From the NCBI RefSeq assembly GCF_029318635.1, contig NZ_CP119676.1, forward strand, positions 2,741,001 through 2,805,000: DNA of 64,000 nucleotides. Direction: 5' to 3'. The notes under the pieces are model-generated. The model was not told where the DNA came from and ran no database searches. It saw only the letters and a list, made by a program, of their open reading frames with translations. Of the stretch, positions 9,568 to 19,100 are shown one piece after another. Both the position numbers and the translations under genes were made by a program. Position 1 is the stretch's first letter. Every line of letters begins with the position of its first letter. Source of the stretch: Varunaivibrio sulfuroxidans (GTDB lineage: Bacteria; Pseudomonadota; Alphaproteobacteria; Rhodospirillales; Magnetovibrionaceae).

Positions 9568-11661
9568 ATGGCGCCGAAGTCAGATAAAACGGTCGGTGGC
9601 GTTCGCAAGACGACGGGTGCGAAACAGGGGGTGAAGAAAAGCCCCGTGAAAAAAAACGTGCGTAAGGACGGCGTTCGAATTCGTAAAATTTTGATCGCCA
9701 ACCGCGGCGAAATCGCCTGTCGCGTCATCCGCAGCGCCAAGGGCATGGGAATCAAGACGGTGGCGATTTATTCCGAGGCCGATCGCGACGCCCTGCATGT
9801 GATCGAAGCCGACGAAGCCGTGTGCGTCGGGCCGGCGCCGTCGGCGCAAAGCTACCTCAATATCGCCGCCGTGATCGCCGCCATCAAGAAAACCGGCGCC
9901 GACGCGGTTCATCCGGGGTATGGTTTTTTATCCGAGAACGCCGCGTTTTGCCGCCGCTTGAAACGCGAGGGGGTGACGTTCATTGGTCCCGATCCCCGCG
10001 CCATCAAGGCGATGGGCGATAAAATCGAATCGAAAAGGTTGGCCGAAAAAGCCGGAGTCAGCACGGTGCCCGGGTTTGACGGCGCTTTGCGCGACACCGA
10101 TCACGCCATCGAGGTGGCGGCGGCCATCGGCTATCCGGTGATGATCAAGGCGTCGGCGGGCGGCGGCGGCAAGGGCATGCGTATCGCCAGGGACGAGGCG
10201 GACGTCCGCGAGGGTTTTCCCGCCGCCGTGCGCGAGGCCAAGTCCGGCTTCGGCGATGACCGGGTTTTCATTGAAAAATATATTGAAAACCCGCGCCATA
10301 TCGAAATTCAAATCATGGCCGACAGGCAGGGGAATATCGTTCACTTTGGTGAGCGGGAATGTTCGATCCAGCGCCGTCATCAAAAGGTCGTCGAGGAAGC
10401 GCCCAGCCCCTTCATCACCCCCGAAACCCGCCGGGCGATGGGGGCGCAGGCGGTGGCCTTGGCGCGCGCCGTGGATTACGTCTCCGCCGGGACGGTGGAG
10501 TTCATCGTCGATCAACGGCAGAATTTCTATTTTTTGGAAATGAACACCCGCCTGCAGGTGGAACACCCCGTGACCGAGCTGGTCTATGGCGTCGATTTGG
10601 TCGATCTGATGATCCGTGTCGCCCAGGGGGCGCCGCTGGGGATCGTCCAGAAAAATATCCGCCCCAAGGGATGGGCCATTGAGACGCGAATTTACGCCGA
10701 GGACCCGTTTCGCGGGTTTCTACCCTCGGTCGGACGTCTGGTGCGCTACCGGGCTCCCGGCGAAGAGGGCGGCGTGCGGGTGGACAGCGGCGTCTATGAG
10801 GGCGGCGAAATTTCGATCCACTACGACCCGATGATCGCCAAGTTGATTACATACGGTGAAACCCGTGCACTGGCGATCGCGCGGATGCGCCTCGCCCTGG
10901 ACGCGTTTTACATTCGCGGCGTGCGCCACAACATCGCCTTCCTGGCGGCGTTGGTCGGGCACCCCCGCTTCAACGAGGGGAGGTTATCGACCGATTTCAT
11001 CGTCGAGGAATATCCAGACGGCTTCAGTTCCGCCGACGTCGTTCATGACGATCCCGTTATTCTCGATATTGTCGCGGTGTGCATGCACCGCGCCTATCAG
11101 GCGCGTGCGGCTCAAATTTCCGGACAATGGGCCAACCATGAACGCGCCGTCAGGGACGACTGGGTGATCCTTGCGCCGGGGCGGCGGACACGGGCGACGG
11201 CGCGCATCGTCGAGGGCGGTTTCGAGGTGGCGGTCGGCAAGAAAACCCATCGGGTGGTCACGACCTGGCGTTTGGGCGAGGGAATGTTCGAGGCGCGCAT
11301 CAATGACGCCTTTTATTGCGTGCAGGTCGAACGCTTGAATGTCGGCTATCGATTGATTAACTCGGGAAGTGAGGCTGATATCCGGGTGTTGTCCGAACGC
11401 GCGGCGCACCTGAGCGGCTTGATGGTGGATAAGCCGGGTCGAGATGTGTCGAACCTCCTGATCTCGCCGATGCCTGGGCTTCTTGTCGATCTTAGGGTGG
11501 ATGTCGGGCAGAGCGTGAAGGCGGGGGACGAGATCGCCGTTATCGAGGCGATGAAAATGGAGAATGTTCTGCGCGCCGACAAAGACGGTGTGGTCAAAAC
11601 CGTTCACGCGCAAAAAGGCGAGAGCTTACGCGTCGATCAGACGATCGTGGAGTTTGTATGA
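9568..11661 (+). CDS. pccA: Propionyl-CoA carboxylase alpha (biotin carboxylase/carrier) subunit
   Basis: A 697-residue subunit that carboxylates its own biotin with ATP and bicarbonate. Order: a lysine-rich tail (residues 1-35), the biotin carboxylase N-domain beginning IRKILIANRGEIACRVIR, ATP-grasp with ASAGGGGKGMRIA near residue 197, the carboxylase C-domain with RIYAEDPFRGFLPSVG, a BT-like linker region, and a C-terminal biotinyl domain with EAMKMEN, where Lys663 is the biotin site. GGGAGG-type ribosome-binding sequence lies before the ATG at 9568; an upstream GTG at 9529 is less likely. The basic tail is longer than usual and echoes the tail of the next gene. Confidence 0.95.
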   Translation: MAPKSDKTVGGVRKTTGAKQGVKKSPVKKNVRKDGVRIRKILIANRGEIACRVIRSAKGMGIKTVAIYSEADRDALHVIEADEAVCVGPAPSAQSYLNIAAVIAAIKKTGADAVHPGYGFLSENAAFCRRLKREGVTFIGPDPRAIKAMGDKIESKRLAEKAGVSTVPGFDGALRDTDHAIEVAAAIGYPVMIKASAGGGGKGMRIARDEADVREGFPAAVREAKSGFGDDRVFIEKYIENPRHIEIQIMADRQGNIVHFGERECSIQRRHQKVVEEAPSPFITPETRRAMGAQAVALARAVDYVSAGTVEFIVDQRQNFYFLEMNTRLQVEHPVTELVYGVDLVDLMIRVAQGAPLGIVQKNIRPKGWAIETRIYAEDPFRGFLPSVGRLVRYRAPGEEGGVRVDSGVYEGGEISIHYDPMIAKLITYGETRALAIARMRLALDAFYIRGVRHNIAFLAALVGHPRFNEGRLSTDFIVEEYPDGFSSADVVHDDPVILDIVAVCMHRAYQARAAQISGQWANHERAVRDDWVILAPGRRTRATARIVEGGFEVAVGKKTHRVVTTWRLGEGMFEARINDAFYCVQVERLNVGYRLINSGSEADIRVLSERAAHLSGLMVDKPGRDVSNLLISPMPGLLVDLRVDVGQSVKAGDEIAVIEAMKMENVLRADKDGVVKTVHAQKGESLRVDQTIVEFV

Positions 11662-11670
11662 GGAACGTTT

Positions 11671-12111
11671 ATGCCCGGGGATAAAAAAAGGCCGGAAAAG
11701 GGCGGCAATGTTGTAAAATTCACCCCACGACGCAAAAAAACACCGACGGGACGCATCTCGTCTCGAAAAGGGGGGGCGAAAAAAAGGGATTCTCCGCTTT
11801 CCCCCAAGGGATTTGAGCGCCACGAAAAAGTTATGAAGGTGAAATTCACGGGACCCGGGGTCGATGGCGTCTTTGCGCAGGCGGTGGCCGACCGGGCGCA
11901 GCTTCTGGGCATGGATGGCTGGGTGCGGGTGCGTGGTCATGACGGTTCGGTCGATGCATTGTTCGCAGGGGATTGCGGCGGCATTCAGCGGATTTTGGAG
12001 TTTGTCCGCGGCGCCGACGAGGGACCGGCGTCAATGGTGCGTATCGATGAAAAACCGTTGCGTGGCGATGAGCCCATTTGGACCGAATTTCACCTCCTTC
12101 CCCCGACCTGA
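11671..12111 (+). CDS. Acylphosphatase-fold protein lacking catalytic residues, with lysine-rich N-terminal tail
   Basis: A 146-residue protein. Residues 1-55 are rich in Lys, Arg, Gly and Pro and look disordered. Residues 56-146 align with acylphosphatase: GPGVDGVFAQAVADRAQLLGM against the usual GRVQGVGFR segment, and GWVRVRGHDGSVDALFAG against GWVRNRxDGxVEAxxxG. The catalytic Arg is Ala69 and the catalytic Asn is Val87, so it is unlikely to hydrolyse acyl phosphates. It starts nine bases after the pccA stop and precedes a second acylphosphatase gene with intact residues. A binding or regulatory role is possible but not shown. Confidence 0.7.
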   Translation: MPGDKKRPEKGGNVVKFTPRRKKTPTGRISSRKGGAKKRDSPLSPKGFERHEKVMKVKFTGPGVDGVFAQAVADRAQLLGMDGWVRVRGHDGSVDALFAGDCGGIQRILEFVRGADEGPASMVRIDEKPLRGDEPIWTEFHLLPPT

Positions 12112-12168
12112 CGTCATCGTGGGTGCGAAATCGGCATCGAAAAAGCAGCGTCGAATATGAGGCGGCGG

Positions 12169-12495
12169 ATGAAGACAGAGACCATCAAAACCCTCCGGCT
12201 GCGCATTGAAGGACGGGTTCAGGGCGTCGGGTTTCGCGCTTGGACACGGGCCGAGGCGCGCTCCCGGGGTATTGGCGGGTGGGTGCGCAATCGCCGTGAC
12301 GGCGCGGTCGAGGCCTTTTTTTGCGGCGCGCCCCAGGCGGTTGATGAAATGGCGATGCGTTGCCGTGAAGGGCCCGCATGGGGCAAGGTTTCGCGGGTTG
12401 TCGAACTTTTCGATGATGCGCAGGGGGGCCTTGCGCCGTCTCCGTCGTCTTTATGCGCGGACGATGCGGATTTTACCATACTGGAGACCGTGTAG
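12169..12495 (+). CDS. acyP: Acylphosphatase
   Basis: A 108-residue enzyme that hydrolyses carboxyl-phosphate bonds in small molecules. The signature GRVQGVGFRAW contains catalytic Arg23 and GWVRNRRDGAVEAFFCG contains catalytic Asn41. The ATG at 12169 is preferred over the one at 12157 because GAGG lies six bases upstream, although the longer form cannot be excluded. The gene follows a catalytically degenerate paralogue and the propionyl-CoA carboxylase genes, and is probably the last of that transcript. A C-terminal extension of about 15 residues goes beyond the usual fold. Confidence 0.88.
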   Translation: MKTETIKTLRLRIEGRVQGVGFRAWTRAEARSRGIGGWVRNRRDGAVEAFFCGAPQAVDEMAMRCREGPAWGKVSRVVELFDDAQGGLAPSPSSLCADDADFTILETV

Positions 12496-12643
12496 CGCAT
12501 TTTGTGCGGAAGTGCGGATATCACAAAACGGTATAGCGCGCGAAAGGTCTACCTTATCCGGATCGCTATAAACTGAGCGTTTCAAGAAATGCGCGGACGG
12601 TGGGGCGTGGTAAAAAATCAGTCGTGGGACGGGTACGTGGGCG

Positions 12644-13321
12644 ATGAAACTTTTATTGATCGAAGACGACGATGAAACGGCGGCCTACCTGAGCAAGGGG
12701 TTGGGCGAACAAGGCCACATGGTCGAGCGTAGCGCCAACGGCAAAGACGGATTGTTTTTGGCGGCCTCGGAAAACTATGATGTTCTGATTGTCGATCGCA
12801 TGCTGCCCGGTCTCGACGGATTGGCCGTGGTCAAGACCTTGCGCGGGGCGGGCGTTAAGACGCCGGTGCTTTTTTTGACGACGATGGGCGGGATTGACGA
12901 TCGGGTCGAGGGTCTGGAATCGGGCGGTGACGATTACTTGACGAAACCGTTCGCGTTTTCCGAATTGCTCGCCCGCCTGAACGCCTTGTTGCGTCGCCCG
13001 CACATGGCCGATCAGTTGACCGAGCTGTCGGTGGGAGGGTTGCGCATGGATCTTTTGAAACGCACCGTGACCCGCGATGGCCGGGCGATCGCGTTGCAGC
13101 CTCAGGAATTTCGCCTTTTAGAGTATCTTTTGCGTCACGCCGGGCAGATTGTGACCCGAACGATGCTGCTGGAAAATGTTTGGGAATTTCACTTCGATCC
13201 GCAGACCAATGTGGTCGAAACGAATATCAGCCGACTGCGCGCCAAGATCGACAGGGAATTTGACTGTGAACTTATTCGAACCGTCCGCGGGGCGGGATAC
13301 AGCCTTCGCGCGTTTGATTGA
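12644..13321 (+). CDS. OmpR-family response regulator
   Basis: A 225-residue regulator. The receiver domain (about 1-115) has the acidic pair EDD at 7-9, phospho-acceptor Asp51 in DVLIVDRMLPG, and the conserved Lys in LTKPFAF; the usual LTA segment reads LTTMGG. The winged-helix DNA-binding domain (about 125-225) includes ETNISRLRAKID and TVRGAGYSL. It is transcribed with the following kinase, whose GTG start lies inside this gene, 56 bases before its end. The sequence does not reveal the target genes. Confidence 0.92.
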   Translation: MKLLLIEDDDETAAYLSKGLGEQGHMVERSANGKDGLFLAASENYDVLIVDRMLPGLDGLAVVKTLRGAGVKTPVLFLTTMGGIDDRVEGLESGGDDYLTKPFAFSELLARLNALLRRPHMADQLTELSVGGLRMDLLKRTVTRDGRAIALQPQEFRLLEYLLRHAGQIVTRTMLLENVWEFHFDPQTNVVETNISRLRAKIDREFDCELIRTVRGAGYSLRAFD

Positions 13322-14738
13322 GACGCCCCGGCGTTATGTGACGACTGCGCATTTTCGGCTGACTTTGATTTTCGCGGTGGCGTTTTCCCTATCGGTCGCC
13401 GTTCTTTTCGGCGTTATTTATTGGACCGCGGGCAGCGCCCTGCGCAAGCAGGCCGGCGAAACGGTGATGCGTGACGTCGCCCTGTTGCGCGATGTCTACA
13501 AACACCAGGGCGAAAAAGAATTGGCTTTGGAAATAGAAAGCCGTTCTCAACCGTCGATGCGCGCCGATTTGTATTACCGATTGCAAAGCGTTTCCAAGGG
13601 TCTGATCGCGGGAAATTTCCCCGAAGCGCCGGCGGTGTTGGGGTGGTCCATAGTCGAAAGACCCTTACCCGAAAGCCTGCGCGGCGAAGATAAACCGCCC
13701 AGCGCGCGCGAAGGGTATTCGGTTTTTTTGTATGGGGTTCGCCTTTCCGGTGATTTGAGGTTGTGGGTAGGGTATGACAACCACCCCATTTTTGAGGCTC
13801 AAGAAGCGATTGTGCGCGCCTTCATTTGGGCCTTCGCCGTGACCATCGTTCTCGCGTTGACGGGAGGGATGTTTTTAAGCTGGCGCTTTCTCAAACGCAT
13901 CGACGATATCAACCGCACCTTGAAGTCAATCAATGCCCTGCGCCTGAACGACCGGTTCACGGTGCGCGGCAGCGGCGACGAATTGGACCGTTTGGCGCTC
14001 AACTTGAACGCCATGCTGGAGCGTATACAGCACTTGATGGACGGCATGCGCCAGGTTTCCAGCGATGTCGCGCACGATTTGAAAACGCCCCTCAGCCGTC
14101 TGCGCCAGCGTCTTGAGGCGGCGCAACGCGACGCCAAGACCGCCGCCGATTACGACGCCGCCATTCAGGGGGCGCTGGATGACGCCGACGGCATTCTCAC
14201 CGTTTTCGCAACCTTGCTGCGGATCGCTCAGATCGAGGCCGGGGGGCGTCGTCTGGCCTTGGGCGCGGTCGATTTGTCGACGGTCTGTTCGGCCATCGCC
14301 GATGCTTACGCCGCGGTCGCCGAAGATAAGAACCGGGACCTGACCTGCACCATAGATTCCGAGGTCGCCATTCGGGGCGACCGCGACATGATGATGCAGG
14401 CGCTGGTCAACCTGCTGGAAAACGCCCTGAATTATTCGCCCCCCGGGGGACGCGTGCACATCGCCCTGCGCAAAGAGGAAAAAGCCGTCTCGCTCTGTGT
14501 GTTCGACGACGGCCCGGGTATACCGCCGGACGAGCGGGATAACGTGTTCCGTCGTTTTTATCGCCTGGAGCGTAGCCGCTCGACTCCGGGTAGCGGCCTG
14601 GGGTTGGCGATCGTCAAGGCGGTCAGCGATCTGCATGGCGCGCGCATTGTCTTCAAGGACGACGACGAAAGGGGCTTTGGCGTCTGCATCCGTTTTCAGG
14701 GGGATGGGTTCCCCCCGCTTGCGGGCATGGCTGGCTGA
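13266..14738 (+). CDS. Sensor histidine kinase partner of the preceding regulator
   Basis: A 490-residue kinase if started at the GTG at 13266, which has AGGGAA eight bases upstream and overlaps the regulator by 56 bases. A membrane helix (about 34-57), a periplasmic sensor region (about 58-180) and a second helix (about 187-208) are followed by HAMP. The H-box [15 protein letters not shown] carries His270; N-box [16 protein letters not shown] and G-boxes DDGPGIP and [12 protein letters not shown] are intact. Its 3' end overlaps that of lipB on the other strand by 43 bases. The stimulus is unknown. Confidence 0.9.
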   Translation: MNLFEPSAGRDTAFARLIETPRRYVTTAHFRLTLIFAVAFSLSVAVLFGVIYWTAGSALRKQAGETVMRDVALLRDVYKHQGEKELALEIESRSQPSMRADLYYRLQSVSKGLIAGNFPEAPAVLGWSIVERPLPESLRGEDKPPSAREGYSVFLYGVRLSGDLRLWVGYDNHPIFEAQEAIVRAFIWAFAVTIVLALTGGMFLSWRFLKRIDDINRTLKSINALRLNDRFTVRGSGDELDRLALNLNAMLERIQHLMDGMRQVSSDVAHDLKTPLSRLRQRLEAAQRDAKTAADYDAAIQGALDDADGILTVFATLLRIAQIEAGGRRLALGAVDLSTVCSAIADAYAAVAEDKNRDLTCTIDSEVAIRGDRDMMMQALVNLLENALNYSPPGGRVHIALRKEEKAVSLCVFDDGPGIPPDERDNVFRRFYRLERSRSTPGSGLGLAIVKAVSDLHGARIVFKDDDERGFGVCIRFQGDGFPPLAGMAG

Positions 14739-15481
14739 GGCGGGGATGGGGCGACGAGGCTGGAGGCGTCCACCGTTCGATAACCAAAAACGCGGGTGAA
14801 GGTCCGGCGCAACTCGGCATCGACGTCCGCCATGGTGGCGTCGATGCCCAAATCCCGCAGCGACGTCACGCCGTGTTCGCGAATGCCACACGGAACGATC
14901 CCGGAAAAATGTCCGAGGTCCGGGGCGACGTTCAGGGCCATGCCGTGAAAACTGACCCAGCGGCGCACCCGCACCCCGATCGCCCCGATTTTGTCTTCGC
15001 GGGGCAGGGCCGCGTTTTGGCGCGCGACCCAAATGCCGACGCGTCCCTCGCGCCGTTCGCCGACGACGGAAAATTGGGCGAGGGTGTCGATCATCCACTG
15101 TTCCAGGTCGCGCACATAGGCGCGCAGGTCGCTGGCGCGCCATTTCAGATCCATCATTACGTAGACCACCCGCTGGCCGGGACCGTGATAGGTGTATTGG
15201 CCGCCTCGTCCGGCGGCGTAGACCGGGAAACGTCCGTCGTCGAGTAAATCGGCGCGGTGGGCGCTGGTGCCGGCGGTGTACAGCGGCGGGTGTTCGACCA
15301 GCCAGATCGCGGGGGCGCAGCGCTTGTCGCGAATGGCTTTCACCCGCGTTTCCATGGCGGCGACGGCGTCGGGATAGGCGACCAATCCGGGGGCGACGAT
15401 CCATTCGACCGCGCGCGGCGCGTCGTCCGGAGATGGGGCCGATTGGGGCAAAAAGGATGATGACTGATCGCGCTTGTGCAT
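14696..15481 (-). CDS. lipB: Octanoyl-[acyl-carrier-protein]:protein N-octanoyltransferase
   Basis: A 261-residue cytoplasmic enzyme that moves an octanoyl group from acyl carrier protein to lipoyl domains, the first step of lipoate synthesis. The substrate-pocket segment [18 protein letters not shown], the catalytic lysine in DKIGAIG (Lys164) and the catalytic cysteine in GIVPCGI (Cys198) are all present. The ATG at 15481 is preferred to an ATG 13 codons earlier because GGGAAAGG precedes it. The C-terminal 25 residues are Pro- and Ser-rich. The gene stands alone, convergent with the kinase gene. Confidence 0.94.
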   Translation of the reverse strand: MHKRDQSSSFLPQSAPSPDDAPRAVEWIVAPGLVAYPDAVAAMETRVKAIRDKRCAPAIWLVEHPPLYTAGTSAHRADLLDDGRFPVYAAGRGGQYTYHGPGQRVVYVMMDLKWRASDLRAYVRDLEQWMIDTLAQFSVVGERREGRVGIWVARQNAALPREDKIGAIGVRVRRWVSFHGMALNVAPDLGHFSGIVPCGIREHGVTSLRDLGIDATMADVDAELRRTFTRVFGYRTVDASSLVAPSPPQPAMPASGGNPSP

Positions 15482-15634
15482 AAAACCTTTCCCTAGAACT
15501 GCGATGCCGCTTGATTGCAACGAAAGTATTTGCTATCTCCCCTCCATGCAATGGCGCGCCGGGCGGAAAATCGATTAAATTTCCGAAGATTCCCATGGGG
15601 TTTCCCATTAAGGCGCGCTGCGGCGTTTGGCTAT

Positions 15635-15721
15635 GCGGTCGTGGCGGAATTGGTAGACGCGCAGCGTTGAGGTCGCTGTCCGGTAACACGGGTGGAAGTT
15701 CGAGTCTTCTCGACCGCACCA
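15635..15721 (+). tRNA. tRNA-Leu (anticodon GAG)
   Basis: An 87-base tRNA with 7-bp acceptor stem (GCGGTCG with CGACCGC), D-arm GGCGGAATTGGTAGACGC, anticodon loop TTGAGGT in a GCAGCG/CGCTGT stem, a long class II variable arm and the GTTCGAGTC T-loop. The CCA end is encoded. A strong terminator follows six bases later. Confidence 0.95.
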
Positions 15722-15727
15722 TTTACA

Positions 15728-15774
15728 AAGCCCCATTTCGGTTCCTTTTGAGGTCTTCCGAAATGGGGCTTTTG
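15728..15774 (+). terminator. Rho-independent terminator after tRNA-Leu
   Basis: A 14-base inverted repeat (AAGCCCCATTTCGG and CCGAAATGGGGCTT) with a 16-base loop, followed by TTT. It ends the tRNA transcript. Confidence 0.85.
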
Positions 15775-16015
15775 TTTGGGAATGAGGGCGGGACGTGTTC
15801 TCGACTGCGGCATTTTTGGCAATTTTATGAAGCCTCTATCGGGAACGCTGGGATCTGGCCTAATATACGAGATGAAAAACGGGCGCTTTTTTAGAACGAC
15901 GCCGTAGGTTGGGGCGCGGTCGAATAGGTTTAAATGTCACTCTGCGTCGCCGCCGCGGCGTCCGCGCGTGTGATATACATATCGGCGTGTCGGATCGTTG
16001 GTAGGGAGAGGTTTC

Positions 16016-17503
16016 GTGACGCAATCACAGCACGACGGCCCACAAACCCCGAAAGATGACCCACATCATGCTCCCGGCGATGGTTCCCCGGGCGCCCCCC
16101 TCCACCGTGACGATCCCTCGTCCGAGGGTGGGGAGGGCCAAACCGAAACGGCCTTGAACCCGTCCGGCTTTTCGGCTCGAATAGCCTCGGCGCTCGGCGA
16201 TGACGATCGCGCGGGGGTTCTCGCCCTTTTCACGCAGATGCATCCCGCGGACGCGGCCGATGTTCTCGAACAGCTCAGTTTCGATCAGCGCCTCGCCGTG
16301 CTCTCGATCGTTCGTGACACGTTCGATCCGGAAATTCTTTCCGAATTGGACGAAACGGTTCGTGATGAAGTTATCGAACAATTGGGGTTGGGGCGTGTCG
16401 CCGAAGCGATCGCCGAACTGGAAAGCGACGACGCCGTCTATGTTCTTGAAGAACTGGACGAAAAAGATCAACAAACGGTTCTGGAGGCGATTCCCGACAG
16501 CGATCGCGTGCTGATCGAAGAGGGGCTGGCCTACCCCGACGACAGCGCCGGGCGCTTGATGCAGCGCGAGGTAATGACGGTCCCTTTATTCTGGACGGTC
16601 GGGGAAGCCATTGATTTCATGCGCACCAGCGCCGAGACGGAACAATGGCAACTGCCCGACATCTTTTACGATATTTTCGTCGTTGATCCGAAGCGTGTCC
16701 CGATCGGGCGGATCGCCCTTAGCATGCTGCTGCGTTCGAAACGCCAGCTTCCCGTGGCCGATATCATGTCCGCGGTAATGCATCCGATTTCGGTGGAAAC
16801 CGATCAGGAAGACGTCGCGCACTTGTTTCGGCAACGCGATCTGGTGTCGGCGCCGGTCGTCGATGCGGCGGGCCGCCTTGTCGGGGCGATTACCATCGAC
16901 GATGTCGTCGATGTCATCGACGAGGAACACGAGGACGATATTCTGCGCATGGGCGGCGTGCGTGAAGACGATCTGTACAGCGCGACGATGGCGACGACGC
17001 GAACGCGGTTTTCATGGTTGTTAATCAATTTGTTGACGGCTATTTTGGCGTCCTCGGTGATCGGCGTTTTCGCGGCGACGATCCACCAGATCGTCGCCCT
17101 GGCCATCCTCATGCCGATCGTGGCGTCGATGGGCGGAAATGCCGGGACCCAGACTCTGACCGTCGTCGTGCGCGCCCTGGCGACCAAGGAATTGACGTCC
17201 ACCAATACCCTGCGCCAGGTTAGCAAGGAACTGATGGTGGGCGCGGTCAACGGGGTGTTGTTCGCAGTCTTGATGGGGGGCGTGGCATGGGCATGGTTCG
17301 CCAGTCCCATGATCGGAATCGTGATCGCGTTGGCGATGGTGGTCAACATGATCGTCGCCGGTTTCGCCGGGGCGACCATTCCCCTGGGGTTGGAGAAAAT
17401 GGGTGTCGATCCGGCGATCGCCTCTAGTGTTTTTTTAACGACGGTGACGGATGTTGTCGGTTTTTTGGTTTTTCTCGGGCTGGGGACGTTGTTCCTCCTG
17501 TGA
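16016..17503 (+). CDS. mgtE: Magnesium transporter MgtE
   Basis: A 495-residue magnesium channel. A hydrophilic N-terminal extension (about 45 residues) precedes the MgtE N domain of helical repeats (MHPADAADVLEQL, ESDDAVYVLEEL), then two CBS domains (LMQREVMTVPLFWTV and VADIMSAVMHPISVETDQED) that sense cytoplasmic magnesium, then five membrane helices with the pore segment MPIVASMGGNAGTQTLTVVVRALA. The GTG at 16016 is chosen for its AGGGAGAGG ribosome-binding site; a TTG six codons upstream is the alternative. It stands as a single gene. Confidence 0.94.
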   Translation: MTQSQHDGPQTPKDDPHHAPGDGSPGAPLHRDDPSSEGGEGQTETALNPSGFSARIASALGDDDRAGVLALFTQMHPADAADVLEQLSFDQRLAVLSIVRDTFDPEILSELDETVRDEVIEQLGLGRVAEAIAELESDDAVYVLEELDEKDQQTVLEAIPDSDRVLIEEGLAYPDDSAGRLMQREVMTVPLFWTVGEAIDFMRTSAETEQWQLPDIFYDIFVVDPKRVPIGRIALSMLLRSKRQLPVADIMSAVMHPISVETDQEDVAHLFRQRDLVSAPVVDAAGRLVGAITIDDVVDVIDEEHEDDILRMGGVREDDLYSATMATTRTRFSWLLINLLTAILASSVIGVFAATIHQIVALAILMPIVASMGGNAGTQTLTVVVRALATKELTSTNTLRQVSKELMVGAVNGVLFAVLMGGVAWAWFASPMIGIVIALAMVVNMIVAGFAGATIPLGLEKMGVDPAIASSVFLTTVTDVVGFLVFLGLGTLFLL

Positions 17504-17603
17504 GCGCGATGCTGTGAGTGCGATACCATTTCTTAAGTTCGGTCCGAGGCCGCGACGCGCCACGGCAAGGATACCCTGGTAAAACGAAAAAGGAGATCGA
17601 TCA

Positions 17604-18287
17604 ATGAGCACGATTTTAATTACCGGGGCGAACCGGGGGATCGGATTGGAATTCGTCAAGCAGTATCTGGGCGATGGAGATAAGGTCATCGCCACGTGCC
17701 GTGAGCCGAGTAAGGCGCAAGGTCTTTCGGCTTTGTCGGGGTCGCTTGACGTTTTGTCCTTGGATGTCACCGATATCGTCCGAATTCGCGAGGTGGCGCG
17801 GACCCTTCGCAAAACCGCGATCGATGTGTTGATTAACAATGCCGGTGTTTATGGGCCGCGCCCGGCGCCGTTTGGGTCCATCGACCTGGACGACTGGGTG
17901 GAAACCGTGCGCATCAACGCGATGGCGCCCCTGAAGATATGCGAGGCCTTTGTTGAGCACATCGGGTCCTCGAAACAGAGAAAAATCATCGCGATCTCCA
18001 GCAAAATGGGCAGCCAAGGCGACAACACGTCCGGTGGATCGTATATTTATCGCTCCAGCAAGGCCGCGCTTAACGCCGTGATGCGCAGTCTCGCCGTCGA
18101 TCTTGAGGGTCGCAAGATTAGCGTCGCAATGCTTCACCCCGGTTGGGTGCGCACCGATATGGGCGGCGCCAGCGCCGCGATCGACGCCGAGCAGAGCGTC
18201 CGCGCCATGCGCGAAGTCATCGCCGGGTTGACCTTGGCGTCGAGTGGGCGGTTTTATAATTATGACGGAACGGAAATTCCCTGGTGA
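17604..18287 (+). CDS. Short-chain dehydrogenase/reductase
   Basis: A 227-residue NAD(P)-dependent oxidoreductase of the SDR family. The Rossmann nucleotide motif TGANRGIGLEF is at residues 8-18, NNAG follows at about 75, the catalytic Ser is in KIIAISSKMGS and the Tyr-Lys pair is in YRSSKAAL. It is most like the CsgA/C-factor subgroup of short SDRs, judging from the length and the HPGWVRTDMGG motif; substrate unknown. GGAG lies before the ATG. A strong terminator follows, so it is probably monocistronic. Confidence 0.9.
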   Translation: MSTILITGANRGIGLEFVKQYLGDGDKVIATCREPSKAQGLSALSGSLDVLSLDVTDIVRIREVARTLRKTAIDVLINNAGVYGPRPAPFGSIDLDDWVETVRINAMAPLKICEAFVEHIGSSKQRKIIAISSKMGSQGDNTSGGSYIYRSSKAALNAVMRSLAVDLEGRKISVAMLHPGWVRTDMGGASAAIDAEQSVRAMREVIAGLTLASSGRFYNYDGTEIPW

Positions 18288-18317
18288 CGTGGGCGTGGTT
18301 CTCCGTCTCGGCGTGTC

Positions 18318-18338
18318 CGGGGTTCTCACCCCGTTTTT
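18318..18338 (+). terminator. Rho-independent terminator after the SDR gene
   Basis: The hairpin CGGGGT/ACCCCG with a 4-base loop is followed by TTTTT, 30 bases after the stop codon. Confidence 0.75.
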
Positions 18339-18367
18339 ACGCCCCGTTTTTACGTTGGGTCCCCTAA

Positions 18368-18790
18368 ATGACGCAGCATCTTTTGAAACTCGCCGTCGGC
18401 GTCGATGACAATGACCATCTTTCGCGGATACAAAAGGAACGCCTACAAAAAGAGGGCGTCCTGCGCCATTTCACGCGAAACGCCCCGCGTCGCCGGGAGG
18501 ACGTTTTGGATGGAGGATCGCTCTACTGGGTCATCCGTGGCGTTATTCGCGCACGTCAGCGCCTCGTCGATATCGAAAGCGGCCTGCGCCGCGAGGATGG
18601 CGCGCCGCTGTGCGCCTTCGTGCTTGACCCCAAACTTGTGCGCACGCAGCCCGTTTCCTTCCGCCCGTTCCAAGGGTGGCGCTATTTAAGCGAAGAAAAA
18701 GCCCCCAAGGACCTAGATGCGTCCATGGCCTCCGCACAGGATATGCCGGAGGAAATGGCGCGTGAATTGCGGGTGTTGGGGCTCTTGTAG
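18368..18790 (+). CDS. DUF1489 family protein
   Basis: A 140-residue cytoplasmic protein that matches the alphaproteobacterial DUF1489 family in its pattern: LLKLAVGVDDNDHL at the start, LDGGSLYWVIRGVIRARQRL in the centre, and RPFQGWRYLSEEKAPKDL near the end. The family has no established function. It has its own upstream space after a terminator and is followed by about 310 bases without a gene. Confidence 0.82.
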   Translation: MTQHLLKLAVGVDDNDHLSRIQKERLQKEGVLRHFTRNAPRRREDVLDGGSLYWVIRGVIRARQRLVDIESGLRREDGAPLCAFVLDPKLVRTQPVSFRPFQGWRYLSEEKAPKDLDASMASAQDMPEEMARELRVLGLL

Positions 18791-19100
18791 GGTGCGTGGA
18801 AAATGGTGCTTCCGCATGCGTTGGAGATGGTATTTGTCCATTTTTCAAGGTTGGAGCTATACTTTTCACGCGCCTCTGTCTCAAATGGTTTGTATCGTGC
18901 GGTGCGGTGCGGTGTGGCGTTGTGCGGCCCGGGCCTCGCCGGAGGGGGGGCAATCGGTTCGTGCCGTCCTCCTCGTCTTGTGGTAGGGTTCTGCGGAGCG
19001 GTCTTGTGCTTTGGGGCATATGTTTCTGGAATAACCCCTCGTAACATCCCATATGCAACGTCGGTCCATCTGCGGTGCGGGTGGAAAATGGTAGAGCGGA
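18791..19100. other. Intergenic region upstream of the CheY-like gene
   Basis: No convincing gene on either strand. A GTGCG/GTGCGGTGCGGT simple-sequence stretch lies at about 18897-18915. The last part presumably holds the promoter of the CheY-like gene, but no clear consensus box was seen. Confidence 0.5.

Noticed and set aside
13926-15722. Minus-strand open frame of 598 codons across the kinase, lipB and tRNA-Leu
   Set aside because: It covers a tRNA and runs out of frame through lipB and antisense to the kinase; it has no domain.
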